A stretch of 64,000 nt of DNA from Struthio camelus (GCF_040807025.1 NW_027182594.1:182690-246689), one strand, 5' to 3'. Shown: positions 28,080-54,526, counted from the first letter of the stretch. Notes: a model not told the origin generated them from the sequence alone. Numbers and translations: made by a program.

Positions 28080-30213
28080 TCACGGCGCGGGGGCCCGGGG
28101 CAGGTGCTTGCGCCGGACGTGCCGCTGGAGCGTGTTGCGCTCGCCGAAGCGCAGGTGGCAGTGGGCGCACTGGAAGGGGCGCTCGCCCGTGTGCACCCGC
28201 TGGTGGTGGGCCAGCTCGCCCGAGTCCCGGAAGCGGCGGGGGCAGAGGGGGCAGGCGTGGGGCTTGCGCCCGGCGTGGGTGTACTTGTGGCGCTCCAGGT
28301 GCGAGGTGCGCTTGAAGGCCTTGCCGCAGGCCCGGCACACGTGGGGCTTGTGCTCCGAGTGGGTGATGCTGTGGCGCTGCAGGTAGGAGAGGTACTCGAA
28401 GGAGCGGCCGCACACCGGGCAGCAGAAGACCCGCCGCAGCGCCCCGGGGCCGCCCGGCTCCGCCACCAGCACCGTGTAGGGCAGCCCCTGGCTGTCGATG
28501 AGCAGGTAGCGGCCGCCCGCCGCCGCCTCGGGGCTGCCGTCGCGGTCCGGCGGCGACGGGGAGGCGCCGGGAGGCTCCGCGGCGGCGGAGGGCGGCGGCG
28601 GCAGCGGCGGCGGATCCGTGGGGCGACCCGAGGCCTCAGCGCTGCTGGCGGTGGGGGGAGAGGGGTTAGCGGGCGGCCCGGACGCCTGGGCCCCCTCCCC
28701 GCCCGGGGGTGATGGCAGCTCTGGGGGTGCCGGACGCCTGGGCCCCCTCCCCGCCCGGGCGTGATGGCAGCTCTGGGGGTGCCGGACGCCTGGGCCCCCT
28801 CCCTGCCCAAGGGATAATGGCAGCTCTGGGGGTGCCGGACGCCTGGGCCCCCTCCCCGCCCGGGGGTGATGGCAGCTCTGGGGGTGCCGGACGCCTGGGC
28901 CCCCTCCCCGCCCGGGCGTGATGGCAGCTCTGGGGGTGCCGGACGCCTGGGCCCCCTCCCCGCCCGGGGGTGATGGCAGCTTTGGGGGTGCCGGACGCCT
29001 GGGCCCCCTCCCCGCCCGGGGGTGATGGCAGCTCTGGGGGTGCCGGACGCCTGGGCCCCCTCCCCGCCCGGGCGTGATGGCAGCTCTGGGGGTGCCGGAC
29101 GCCTGGGCCCCCTCCCTGCCCAAGGGATAATGGCAGCTCTGGGGGTGCCGGACACCTGGGCCCCCTCCCCGCCCGGGGGTGATGGCAGCTCTGGGGGTGC
29201 CGGACGCCTGGGCCCCCTCCCCGCCCGGGGGTGATGGCAGCTCTGGGGGTGCCGGACGCCTGGGCCCCCTCCCCGCCCGGGCGTGATGGCAGCTCTGGGG
29301 GTGCCGGACGCCTGGGCCCCCTCCCCGCCCGGGGGTGATGGCAGCTCTGGGGGTGCCGGACGCCTGGGCCCCCTCCCCGCCCGGGGGTGATGGCAGCTCT
29401 GGGGGTGCCGGACGCCTGGGCCCCCTCCCCGCCCGAGCCGTGATGGCAGCTCTGGGGGTGCCGGACGCCTGGGCCCCCTCCCCGCCCGGGGGTGATGGCA
29501 GCTCGGGGGGTGCCGGACGCCTGGGCCCCCTCCCCGCCCGGGCGTGATGGCAGCTCTGGGGGTGCCGGACGCCTGGGCCCCCTCCCCGCCCGGGGGTGAT
29601 GGCAGCTCTGGGGGTGCCGGACGCCTGGGCCCCCTCCCCGCCCGGGCGTGATGGCAACTATGGGGGTCCCGGACGCCTGGGCCCCCTCCCCGCCCGAGCC
29701 GTGATGGCAGCTCTGGGGGTGCCGGACGCCTGGGCCCCCTCCCCGCCCGGGCGTGATGGCAGCTCTGGGGGTGCCGGACGCCTGGGCCCCCTCCCCGCCC
29801 GGGGGTGATGGCAGCTCTGGGGGTGCCGGACGCCTGGGCCCCCTCCCCGCCCGGGCGTGATGGCAGCTCTGGGGGTGCCGGACGCCTGGGCCCCCTCCCC
29901 GCCCGGGGGTGATGGCAGCTTTGGGGGTGCCGGACGCCTGGGCCCCCTCCCCGCCCGGGCGTGATGGCAGCTCTGGGGGTGCCGGACGCCTGGGCCCCCT
30001 CCCCGCCCGGGGGTGATGGCAGCTCGGGGGGTGCCGGACGCCTGGGCCCCCTCCCCGCCCGGGGGTGATGGCAGCTCTGGGGGTGCCGGACGCCTGGGCC
30101 CCCTCCCTGCCCGAGGGGTGATGGCAGCTCTGGGGGTGCCGGACGCCTGGGCCCCGCGGCGGCCGTTACCTGCGGGCGGCCCCGCGCCCCGGCTCCCATC
30201 TCCGGACCTTCAT
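28080..30213 (-). CDS. ZNF581: ZNF581-like small C2H2 zinc-finger protein
   Basis: Predicted nuclear zinc-finger protein of 202 residues in two coding exons: 30170-30213 (ATG at 30211-30213, phase 2 donor CAG/GTAACG) and 28080-28644 (acceptor AG at 28646-28645, stop TGA at 28080-28082). A proline-rich N-terminus is followed by the family hallmark [15 protein letters not shown], then four C2H2 fingers: [57 protein letters not shown] and [19 protein letters not shown]. The finger sequences ([28 protein letters not shown]) match ZNF581 better than its paralogue ZNF580, and the length equals human ZNF581. A single ancestral ZNF580/581 gene is possible. The order ZNF865-ZNF581-CCDC106 supports the call. 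Confidence 0.86.
28675..30155. repeat. Core-motif minisatellite filling the ZNF581 intron
   Basis: About 28 units of 52 bp: GGTGCCGGACGCCTGGGCCC, CCTCCCCGCCCGGG, then GGTGATGGCAGCTCTGGG. Very homogeneous, with a few CCAAGGGATAA variants. The array occupies the whole intron between exons 30170-30213 and 28080-28644. Confidence 0.96.
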
Positions 30214-30505
30214 GGGCTCGGGCGGGCGCCTCGGCTCATGGCGCGGCGGCGGCGGCGGCGCTGGGGGCCGGGGCCGGACTAGGCCGCGCTCCGGGGCGGG
30301 AGGAGGCTCCGGCGGCGCCGCCGCAGCATCGGCTCGGCCCGGCGGCGGCTCAGGGCAGGCGGCGGCCGGGGGGCAGCGCCATGGGCGCGGCGGGGCCTGG
30401 CGCGGCGGCCGCCTCCGTCCGGCGTCGCCCCCGCGGCCCGCGCCGGTGTCGCAGCGTTTGGAGCCCGGATGGAAACGGCGCGCGGCGCCCCGCGCCCGCC
30501 GCCGC
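30214..30505 (-). promoter_or_regulatory. ZNF581: ZNF581 promoter/5' UTR CpG-rich region
   Basis: Non-repetitive CG-rich sequence upstream of the ZNF581 ATG with GGCGGCGG runs. No TATA box is seen. It adjoins a core-motif array at 30506. Confidence 0.4.
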
Positions 30506-31480
30506 CGCCGGGAAGGGCCCAGGCGTCCGGGGGGCCCAGGCGTCCAGGGGGCCCAGGCGTCCGGGTGACCCCACCGGGAAGGGCCCAGGCGTCCGGGGGG
30601 CCCAGGCGTCCGGGTGACCCCGCCGGGAAGGGCCCAGGCGTCCGGGGGGCCCAGGCGTCCGGGTGACCCCGCCGGGAAGGGCCCAGGCGTCCGGGGGGCC
30701 CAGGCGTCCGGGTGACCCCGCCGGGAAGGGCCCAGGCGTCCGGGGGGCCCAGGCGTCCGGGGGACCCAGGCGTCCGGGTGACCCCACCAGGAGGTACCCA
30801 GGCATCCAGGGGGCCCAGGCGTCTGGGGGGCCCAGGCGTCCGAGTGACCCTGCCGGGAAGGGCCCAGGCGTCTGGGGGGCCCAGGCGTCTGGGGGGCCCA
30901 GGCGTCCGAGTGACCCTGCCGGGAAGGGCCCAGGCGTCCGGGGGGCCCAGGCGTCTGGGGGGCCCAGGCGTCCGAGTGACCCTGCCGGGAAGGGCCCAGG
31001 CGTCTGGGGGGCCCAGGCGTCCGAGTGACCCTGCTGGGAAGGGCCCAGGTGTTCAGGGGGCCCAGGCATCCAGGTGACCCCGCTGTCACCCAGGGACCCA
31101 AGGCATCTGGGCGACCCTGCCAGGAGGGGCCCAGGCAGCCGGGGGCCCAGGTGTCCGGGTGACCCCACCGAGAGGGACCAAGGCGTCTGGCGGGCCCAGG
31201 CATCCGGGTATCCCACTGTCACCTGGGGACCCCGGTGTCCAGGGGACCCCACTGGGAGGGGCCCAGGTGTCCGGGGTGCCCAGGCGTCCTGGGGAGTCCG
31301 CTGTCACCAGGGGGCCCTGGCGCACCCCTACCGGCCCCGCTGCCCCCTCCCCACAGAGGTGCCCGTGGGGCCGGGAGGGACCCAGGAGTCCTGCAGGGGG
31401 CAGAGCCCTGCGTGGGGCAGGAGAAGGGCTGGACCCCACCATCACAGGGGGGCCCAGGCGTCCGGGTGATCCCCACAACC
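30506..31480. repeat. Core-motif minisatellite between ZNF581 and CCDC106
   Basis: About 12 units of roughly 48 bp to 31080 (GGGCCCAGGCGTCCGGGTGA, CCCCGCCGGGAA), then degenerate core copies to 31480. Decayed units carry GTCTGG, CATCC and GTGTCC. It is intergenic between the divergent ZNF581 and CCDC106. Confidence 0.92.
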
Positions 31481-31514
31481 CCCCCCCTCCCCTCCCCGGG
31501 CCCAGGTGCCTCCG

Positions 31515-31705
31515 GGCCGCGTGTCTGTGTGTGCGTGCGTGGCCCCGTGCACACGCGTGTGCGTGTTTACACGGGCACAGCCCCCCCCCCCCGGTGCGTG
31601 CACAAGAGCACGGCCACAGGGGTGTGCGTGTGCGTGCATGTGTGTGTGGGTGTCTCCGTGTGTGCGCGCGCGCTCACGCGTGTGCGTGGAACCCCCCCCC
31701 CCCCG
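31515..31705. repeat. Alternating purine-pyrimidine GTGTGCGTG tract
   Basis: GTGTGTGCGTGCGTGG, CACACGCGTGTGCGTG and GTGTGCGCGCGCGCTC words interrupted by C runs. It is about 200 bp upstream of the CCDC106 first exon region. The alternation resembles the CACACGCGTGTG stretch at 5545-5720. Confidence 0.8.
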
Positions 31706-31719
31706 GTGGCTGCGGGAGG

Positions 31720-32309
31720 TGCCGGGCGCGGCACTTTGGAGACGCTCCCTAACCGCCCCCCCCCCCCGGCCGCGCGCGCTCTCTTCGCCCGCGGCGGCGC
31801 TGCGGAATTGATCCCCGGTCCCTGGCCGCGGCGTGGCGGGAGGGGTGGAGGGGGCGGCCGGGGAGCGTCGGCAAAGAGCCGCTCTCGGCGGGGGACGAAA
31901 AAGGGGCCGGAGGGAGGGAAGGAGGGAGGGAAGGAAGGAGGGAGGGGAGGGAGGGAGGGGAGGAGGGGTGGGGAGAGGGAGGGGGGGCGGGAGGAGGGGC
32001 GGGGGCGGAGGCGCCGGTGCCCGCGGCCCCCCTTCGCCGCCGCTCCCCGCCGGCTCTTTGCAGACGGTCCCTGGCCGGGCGGCGGCGCCGGGCGGATGCG
32101 GAGCGGGGTGAAGCGCCGGCACCGGGCGGGGGGGGGGGGGGGGGGGGCGGCCGGTTTTGGGGGGAATTCCCGGGTTTTTGGGGTGTGGGGGGGGCCGGCG
32201 CCTCGGCGGCCCGCTGACCCCCCCCCCGCCCGCTCCTTCCGCCCCGCAGCGTCCCGCCGAGGTGCCCGGAGGCAGCGCGGGGGCCGGGGGGGCCCGGGCC
32301 GCCCCCGCC
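31720..32309 (+). promoter_or_regulatory. CCDC106: CCDC106 promoter and 5' UTR
   Basis: CpG-rich unique sequence with a GGAGGGAAGGA purine tract (31905-32000). An acceptor-like CCCCGCAG ends at 32249, with exon sequence from 32250 running into the ATG at 32310. The 5' exon itself is not delimited. Confidence 0.5.
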
Positions 32310-40376
<8,067 letters not shown>

Positions 40377-40379
40377 TGG

Positions 40380-41220
40380 GCCCCCCCTCCGGACGCCTGG
40401 GCCCCCCCACCTCCCCCGACCCGGCCTGGAGCCCCTGCACCCCACCCCGGACGCCTGGGACTCCCCCAGGAGCCCCCCTCAGCCTCCCCCGGATGCCTGG
40501 GCCCCCCCAGGAGCCCCCCCGGATGCCTGGGACCCCCCCCAGGAGCCCTCCTCACCTCCCCCTGGATGCCTGGGACCCCCCCTCAGCCTCCCCCGGATGC
40601 CTGGGCCCCCCCAGGAGACCCCCCCCGGACACCTGGGACCCCTCCAGGAGCCCCCCTCACCTCCCCCTGGACGCCTGGGACCCCCCTGGACACCTGGGTC
40701 TCCCCAGGAGCCCCCCTCAGCCTCCCCCGGACACCTGGGCCCCCCCAGGAGACCCCCCCTGGATGCCTGGGACCCCCCCAGGAGCCACCCTGGATGCCTC
40801 AGACCCCCCCAGGAGCCCCCTTCAGCCCCCCCCAAACCAGCCTGGAGCCCCAAGACTCTCCCCTCAGACGCCTGGGCCCCCCTCCAGCTCCCCTCAACCC
40901 GGCCTGGAGCCCCAACACCCTCTCCCAGACGCCTGGGCCCAGCCCCAACCTGGCCTGGAGCACTGAGACCCCTCCCGGATGCCTGGGCCCCCCTCCCAGA
41001 CCCCCAAACCACCCCCCAACCTGGCCTGGAGCCCCCCCCCAGCACACTGGGGACCCCCGAGAGCCCCCCGGACGCCTGGGCCCCCCTCCCAGACCCCCAA
41101 ACCACCCCCCAACCTGGCCTGGAGCCCTCCCCCAGCACACTGGGGACCCCCGAGAGACCCCCCCGGACACCTGGGCCCCAGCCAGGAGCCCCCCCCCCCG
41201 GAAGCCTGGGCCCCCCCGGG
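40380..41220. repeat. Core-motif minisatellite in the CCDC106 3' UTR
   Basis: About 22 copies of CCCCGGATGCCTGGGCCCCC and CCGGACACCTGGGACCCC with CCAGGAGCCCCCCTCA spacers. Two 120-bp near-duplicates lie at 40975-41075 and 41075-41175. It starts four bases after the CCDC106 stop. Confidence 0.93.
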
Positions 41221-41460
41221 GGGTGAGGGGTCCCCTGCCCCCCCCCAGCTCGGTGTCAGTGACGTTTCTGCCCCCCCCCGTCACCTGGACCAGGGAAAAA
41301 GCAGGAAAAGGAAGAAAAAAAAAAAAAAGAAAACACCCTGGAAAAGGGAGAGAAAAATGTACAAAAACAACCGGTTTCTGGCAGAGACTTGACATGACAG
41401 AGGAGAAAGCGGCGATTTGGGATAAAAGCGACGTTTCCGGCTGTGTCTTTTCCCCACCGT
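41221..41460 (+). terminator. CCDC106: CCDC106 3' UTR end with a non-canonical GATAAA signal
   Basis: Unique A-rich sequence (41295-41380, including a run of 14-15 As) and GATAAA at 41421-41426, followed by GTGTCTTTTCCCC and GTGTGTTGGG. No AATAAA or ATTAAA is present, so GATAAA is the best candidate signal. Confidence 0.4.
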
Positions 41461-41559
41461 GTGTTGGGGGGGGTCAGGGGTCACCGGGACCCTCGGGGTC
41501 AGGGGTCACCGGGGTCAGGGGTCACCGCGAGGGCTCCCCCCGCCCAGGGGGCACGTGCG

Positions 41560-41960
41560 GCTCCCGCCTGCCCGTGACGACACTTCCGCTGGCGGCCGGA
41601 AGCGCCGCTGCCCTCCGCGCGCGTGCGCGCGCGCTGGCTCCGCCCCCCCGGCGGAAGTTGCCGAAGCGGCGGTGGGCGGGGCTGGCGGACCGGAAGTCGC
41701 CCCTGGGCGGAAGCGGAAGTGAGGGAGCCTCGGCGAGGTCGCGGCTGGGAGCGGTGCCGATCCGCCCGCCGGGAGCCGCTCGGGGAGGGGGGAGGCGGGA
41801 GAAGCAGCTGGACCGGAGCGGCCGCTCACGGGCAGCCGGTCCCGGTCGCCGCGGCGGGGAGCGGAGCGAGGAGCGGGCGCGGCGGCGGCGGCGGCGGCGG
41901 CGGCGCAGCCGCCGCCCGGAAGTCGTCGAGGTCCCGCCCGGAAGTGACGGAGCAGCGAGG
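41560..41960 (+). promoter_or_regulatory. U2AF2: U2AF2 promoter with multiple ETS-like CGGAAG motifs
   Basis: CpG-rich sequence with at least eight CGGAAG or complementary CTTCCG words (for example at 41595, 41652, 41690, 41706 and 41942), GC boxes and GCGCGTGCGCGCGC. TATA-less, ETS-driven promoters are typical of housekeeping splicing genes. Confidence 0.55.
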
Positions 41961-41999
41961 CGGAAGGAGCCGAAGCGGTGGGGGGAGCCCGAAGGGAGG

Positions 42000-42615
42000 C
42001 GAGCGCCGAGCGGGTAGAGCGGAGCGCAGGCGGAAAGAGCCGAGCGCCCAGCGAATAGAGCCGAGCGCGGCCGGAGGCAGCCGAGCGCCGAGCGGGTAGA
42101 GCCGAGCGCGGCCGGAAAGAGCCGAGTGCAGGCGGAAAGAGCCGAGCGCCGAGTGAATAGAGCGGCGCGCAGGCGCAAAGAGCCGAGCGCGGCCGGAAGG
42201 AGCCGAGCGCAGGTGGAAAGAGTCGAGTGCTGAGCGGGTAGAACCGAGCGCGTAGAACTGAGTGCAGGCGGAAAGAGCCGAGCGCCGAGCGGGTAGAGCC
42301 GAGCAGAGGCGGAAAGAGCCGAGTGCAGGCGGAAAGAGCCGAGCGCGGCCGGAGGCAGCCGAGCGGAGGCGGAAAGAGCCGAGTGCGGCCGGAAAGAGCC
42401 GAGCGCGGCCGAAGGGAGGCGAGCGCCGAGCGAATAGAGCCGAGCGCGGCCGAAGGGAGGCGAGCGCCGAGCGAATAGAGCCGAGCGCGGCCGGAGGGAG
42501 CCGAGCGCCGAGCGGGTAGAGCCGAGCGCGGCCGAAGGGAGCCGAGCGCGGCCGAAGGGAGCCGAGCGCGGCCGAAGGGAGCCGAGCGCGGCCGGAAGCG
42601 GCCGAGCGCGGGGCC
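42000..42615. repeat. ~20-bp array (GCGGCCGGAAAGAGCCGAGC) in the U2AF2 5' region
   Basis: About 30 units of 18-27 bp built from GGAAAGAGCCGAGCGC, GAATAGAGCCGAGCGC, GGGTAGAGCCGAGCGC and GCGGCCGAAGGGA. It lies between the ETS-rich promoter and the U2AF2 ATG, so it is probably partly in the 5' UTR. Units with CGGAAAG or CGGAAGC keep an ETS-like core. Confidence 0.92.
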
Positions 42616-42749
42616 GGAAGTGGCCGAGCGCTGCCGAGCGGGGGAAGGCGCCGCCGCGGCCTGCGCGGGGTCGGAGCCGGAGCCGCAGCCGGGAGCGGGG
42701 CCGAGGCCGAGGCGGGAGCGGGGCCGGGGCCGCCATCGCCGTCGCCATC

Positions 42750-50554
<7,805 letters not shown>

Positions 50555-50914
50555 CCCCCGGGCGGGGGGCGCCGGGCCGGGGGGGAGCCGGGCCGGGGGG
50601 GGCCCAGCCGCCGCCCCCCCGCGCCCCGCCGGGGGCTCGGTTTGGGTTTCTTTTTTCCGTTTTTTCCCCCCTTTTTTGTTTTCTTTTCGTTTTCTCCGCT
50701 CGTTCCCCCCTGCCCCCCCCCGACCCCGTTCAGTGCTGGTTTTTCTCGCGTAGTCGCGTCGGTCTCGCTCTCCCCGTCTCTCTGTGGCGTTTCGTGTTGG
50801 CGACGACGGGGCCCCCGGCCCCCCCGGCCCGGCCCCCCCCCCCCGGCAAAGCGCCGTCGGAGGTTCCCCCCCACCCCCCCACCCCGTGACCCCTCCCGGC
50901 CCCTCGTAATTAAA
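50555..50914 (+). terminator. U2AF2: U2AF2 3' UTR with pyrimidine tracts and ATTAAA signal
   Basis: The 3' UTR holds a strongly pyrimidine-rich segment (50645-50720, TTTCTTTTTTCCGTTTTTTC and similar). It ends with ATTAAA at 50909-50914 followed by GGGGTCTGCGTCTGG. The tracts resemble U2AF65 binding sites. Confidence 0.75.
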
Positions 50915-51061
50915 CGATTTTTCCAATTCTCCGGGGTCTGCGTCTGGCTGGCAGGCGCGGGGCGGATTGGGGGGGGGGGCGGATTTGGGGGGAGTGGGTT
51001 TGGGGGGGGGGCGCTCAGAACGAAGCTCACGCAGGGGACCCAGGTGTCCGGGTGAAGCCGC

Positions 51062-51067
51062 TTTATT
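51062..51067 (-). terminator. AATAAA poly(A) signal of the Ig-domain gene
   Basis: TTTATT on the plus strand reads AATAAA on the minus strand, about 100 bases after the proposed stop codon of the Ig-domain gene and about 150 bases from the convergent U2AF2 poly(A) signal. Confidence 0.6.
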
Positions 51068-51165
51068 GAGCCGAAGCGAGGGTGGGCCCAGGCGTCTGGG
51101 GGGGCACTCGCAGGGGGGTGAGCCCAGGCGCCCGGCGGGGGGGCCCAGGCGTCCGGGGGGGGCGC

Positions 51166-54100
51166 TCACGGGGGCGCAACCCAGGGCCGGCAGCCCGGCC
51201 AGTGGGGGCGGTCGGGGTGGGGGCGATCCTGCTCTGGGGGGAGAAGGGGGGGGCGGCGTGGGGCAGGGTCCCCCCACTCACCCCCATCTGTCCCCTGTCC
51301 CCCCCCCGATGTGGGGCAGGGGCCCTGGATTAGGGGACCCCCCCCCCCCAGCCCCAGTGACTTTTGGCACGTCCCCCCCCCCAGCCCCTAGTTTTGGAAC
51401 CCCTCCCCCAAAACTCCCAGGTTTTGGGCAGCCCAAGGACCCCCTTTGCCCTCTCCAGCCCTGAGGATTTGGCAACCCCCCCCCCCCCGTTCCCTGGATT
51501 CGGGGACCCCCCCTCAGCCCCCCCGGCTTTTGGGACCCCCCCCATTCCCTGGATTTGGGGTGCCCCCCCTCAGCCCCCCCAGGTTTTGGGACCCCCCCCA
51601 TTCCCTGGATTCGGGGACCCCCCCTCAGCCCCCCCAGGTTTTAGGACCCCCCCCCATTCCCTGGATTCGGGGTGCCCCCCCTCAGCCCCCCCAGGTTTTA
51701 GGACCCCCCCACATTCTCTGGATTCGGGGACCCCCCTTCAGCCCTCCCTGGGTTTTAGGACCCCCCCCGTTCCCTGGATTCGGGAACCCCCCTTCAGCCC
51801 TCCCTGGGTTTTAGGACCCCCCCCGTTCCCTGGATTCGGGGACCCCCCCTCAGCCCCCCCAGGTTTTAGGACCCCCCCCCATTCCCTGGATTCGGGGTGC
51901 CCCCCCTCAGCCCCCCCCAGGTTTTAGGACCCCCCCCACGTTCCCTGGATTCGGGGACCCCCCTTCAGCCCTCCCTGGGTTTTAGGACCCCCCCCCACGT
52001 TCCCTGGATTCGGGGACCCCCCCTCAGCTCCCCCCAGGTTTTTGGACCCCCCCCCACGTTCCCTGGATTCGGGGACCCCCCCCTCGGCCCCCACCTGCCA
52101 CATGGACGTGCCAGGGGGGGCTGGGGGGGGAGGCGGCGGCGGCGCCCGTGGGCTGGTAGGTGCAGAAGTAGGAGCCGGCGTCGGCCGGGCGCAGGGGGTC
52201 CAGGGCGAAGCGCGCGCTGCCCCCCCGGGCGCCTGCTCCGGCTGCCCCACTGCCCCCCCGGGGCCCCCCCGGAAGAGCCGGAAGGTGACGTTGGCGGCGG
52301 CGGTGGCGTTGCGGGGGTCGCGGCAGGTGAAGGAGACGTGGGAGCCCTCCGGCACCCCCGGCCCCCCCGGCGCCCCCCCCTCCGGCTCCGTCACCGTCAC
52401 CGACAGCGGCGGCGGCGGCGGCAGCTGGGGGTCTGGGGGGGGGGAGACGGGGTCACGGGGGGGGGCACCGGCCCCATCCGCATCCCTGGATGCTCCTGAT
52501 TGTCCCCAACCTCCCCGGATTGTCCCCAATCCCAGCCCTGGGGTGTCCCCGACCTCCTGGTCCCCTCTCCGCCCCCGGCTCCCTTCTAGTGTCCCCAAAT
52601 CCTCCGGATTGTCCCCAATCCCAGCCCTGGGGTGTCCCTGACCTCCTGGTCACCTCTCCGCCCCCGGCTCCCTTCTAGTGTCCCCAAATCCTCCGGATTG
52701 TCCCCAATCCCACCACCAGGTTTGTCACCACCTCCCCAAGATGCACGTACCCATCCCCAGCCCCCTTCTAGTGTCCCCAAATCCTCCGGATTGTCCCCAA
52801 CCCCAGCCTCAAACTGTCCCCAACCTCTCCGGATTGTCCCCAATCCCAGCCCTGGGCTGTCCCTGACCTCCTGGTCACCTCTCCGTCTCCAGCTCCCTTC
52901 TAGTGTCCCCAAATCCTCCAGATTGTCCCCAATCCCACTCTTGGAGCGTTCCCGATCTCTGGCCGTGTGTCCTTGTCCCCAAATCCCCCGGATTGTCCCC
53001 AATCCCACCCCAGGATTGTCTCCAACCCCCCAGCGCCGTCCCCAACGTCTCAGGGTTGTCCCCAACCCCTCTCCGTCGTTCCCAAGCCCCTCGTCCTCGT
53101 CCCCAACCTCTCCGGTTGTCCCCGATGCCACCCCTCACCGGTGGCCGCCACCTCCACGGCGTTGCTGGGGGGGGACGTGACGTTGCCCTCCCGGCTTTGG
53201 CACGTGTAGGTGCCCTTGGAGCAGCAGTTGAAGTAGGCGACGCCGCAGCAGCTGAAGTAGGCGCCGCCGCCGCTGCTGGCCATCACGTCGGCCACCGGGT
53301 CCGGGCTCCCGCGGCGCAGGAGCAGGAAGCGGGAGCCGGCGCCGTGGCAGCTCAGGGAGAACTGGCTGGACAGCCAGGCCCCCGCCGCCGGCTCCAGGCG
53401 CGGGGACGGCAGCGCCACCGCGGCTGCGGGGACGTGGCGACATGGGGACACAAGGGCTTGGGGACGCGGGGACCTGGGGACGCGGGGACGCGGGGACACG
53501 GGGACACGACACAAGGGCTTGGGGGCCTGGGGAGGTGGGGACACAAGGGCTTAGGGACATGGGGACACAGGGACCTGGGGACGCGGGGATGTGGGGACAT
53601 GGGGACACGACACAAGGGCTTGGGGACCTGGGGAGGTGGGGACACAAGGGCTTGGGGACATGGGGACACAGGGACCTGGGGACCTGGGGATGTGGGGACA
53701 CAACACGGGGACGCAAGGGCTTGGGGACATGGTGACACAGGGACTTGCGGACGTGGGGATGTGGGGACACGACATGGGGACGTGGGGACACAAGGGCTTG
53801 GGGACATGGTGACACAGGGACGTGGGGACGTGGGGACACAAGGGCTTAGGGACAGGGACCTGGTGACGGGCATGGGGACGTGGGGACACAGGACAAGGAG
53901 CGCATCAACCCCGCGCACGGGGACACAGGGATGTAGAGGGACAGGGGACATGGTGACATGGGGATGTGGGGACGCAAGGGCTTGGGGACATGGGGACACA
54001 GGGACCTGGTGATATGGGGACACAAGGGCTTGGGGATGCGGGGACACAGGACAGGGAGCGCATCAACCCCACGCACAGGGACATGGGGACATGGTGACAT

Positions 54101-54526
54101 GGGGATGGGCAGGGGGACACGGGGACCTGGTGACGTGGGGACGTGGGGACATGGTGCTATGGGGACGTGGGGACACGAGGGTTTGGGGGCGCAGGACCCA
54201 CAGACGGCACCCTGGGGCTGCGGGACAGGGACCGCGTCAGCCCCACGCGCGGGGACACCGGGGGTCTGAGCCCCAGGGGTGGCCCCAGCCGGTGGCCTTT
54301 GTCCCCTCCCTGGTGTCCCCATGCCCCCCGCGTCCCCCCGGTACTCACAGCCCGCAGCCCCACGCGGCCCCGCCACGACGCAGCCTGCGAGAGACGGAGC
54401 CCATGGGACCCCGCGGGCACCCTGTCCCCGGGGTCCCCAAATGTCCCCAAACGTTCCCCAAACCCCTGACCCCCCCCCCGGCCCCGCACCGAGGACGAGG
54501 AGGAGGAGGGGGAGCTTCGTCCCCAT
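51166..54526 (-). CDS. Two-Ig-domain leukocyte-receptor-complex-like protein, frameshifted in domain 2
   Basis: Inferred secreted or receptor-like Ig-superfamily protein. Exons: 54490-54526 (MGTKLPLLLLVLG, signal peptide), 54349-54384 (36-nt second signal exon), 53139-53423 (Ig domain 1, FSLSCHG to GTYTCQS), 52095-52432 (Ig domain 2, VSFTCRD to GSYFCTY) and a tentative last exon 51166-51233. A signal peptide split by a 36-nt exon, and about 95-residue C2-type domains in phase-1 exons, are hallmarks of LILR/KIR/CHIR-type genes. The position beside LENG8 fits the leukocyte receptor complex. In domain 2 the frame changes within a run of seven Cs at 52220-52226, so the gene is either a pseudogene allele or this is a homopolymer error. 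No transmembrane segment is seen; the last exon gives a 22-residue tail. The family member (CHIR, GPVI, OSCAR or A1BG-like) cannot be decided. Confidence 0.72.
51350..52090. repeat. 58-bp array in the last intron of the Ig-domain gene
   Basis: About 12 units of 55-60 bp: CCCCCCCAGGTTTTAGGACC, CCCCATTCCCTGGATTCGGG, GACCCCCCCTCAG. On the gene's sense strand the repeat reads GGGTCCTAAAACCTGGGGGG. C-run lengths vary between copies. Confidence 0.94.
52490..53115. repeat. TCCCCAAATCCTCCGGATTG array between the two Ig-domain exons
   Basis: Units of 25-30 bp (CCGGATTGTCCCCAATCCCA) within a larger repeat of about 110 bp (TCCCTTCTAGTGTCCCCAAA, TGTCCCTGACCTCCTGGTCA). Homogeneous at 52490-52700, decaying afterwards. 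Confidence 0.92.
53440..54200. repeat. GGGGACATGGGGACACA array in the intron before Ig domain 1
   Basis: Short units of 9-10 bp (GGGGACACA, GGGGACGTG, GGGGACCTG) and a recurring GGGACACAAGGGCTTGGGGA every 45-110 bp. A duplicated AGGGAGCGCATCAACCCC-type segment lies at about 53895, 54055 and 54230. C- and T-poor on the plus strand. Confidence 0.93.

Noticed and set aside
51350-52090. Third Ig domain exon
   Set aside because: The interval is a 58-bp repeat with no cysteine/tryptophan Ig pattern in any frame.
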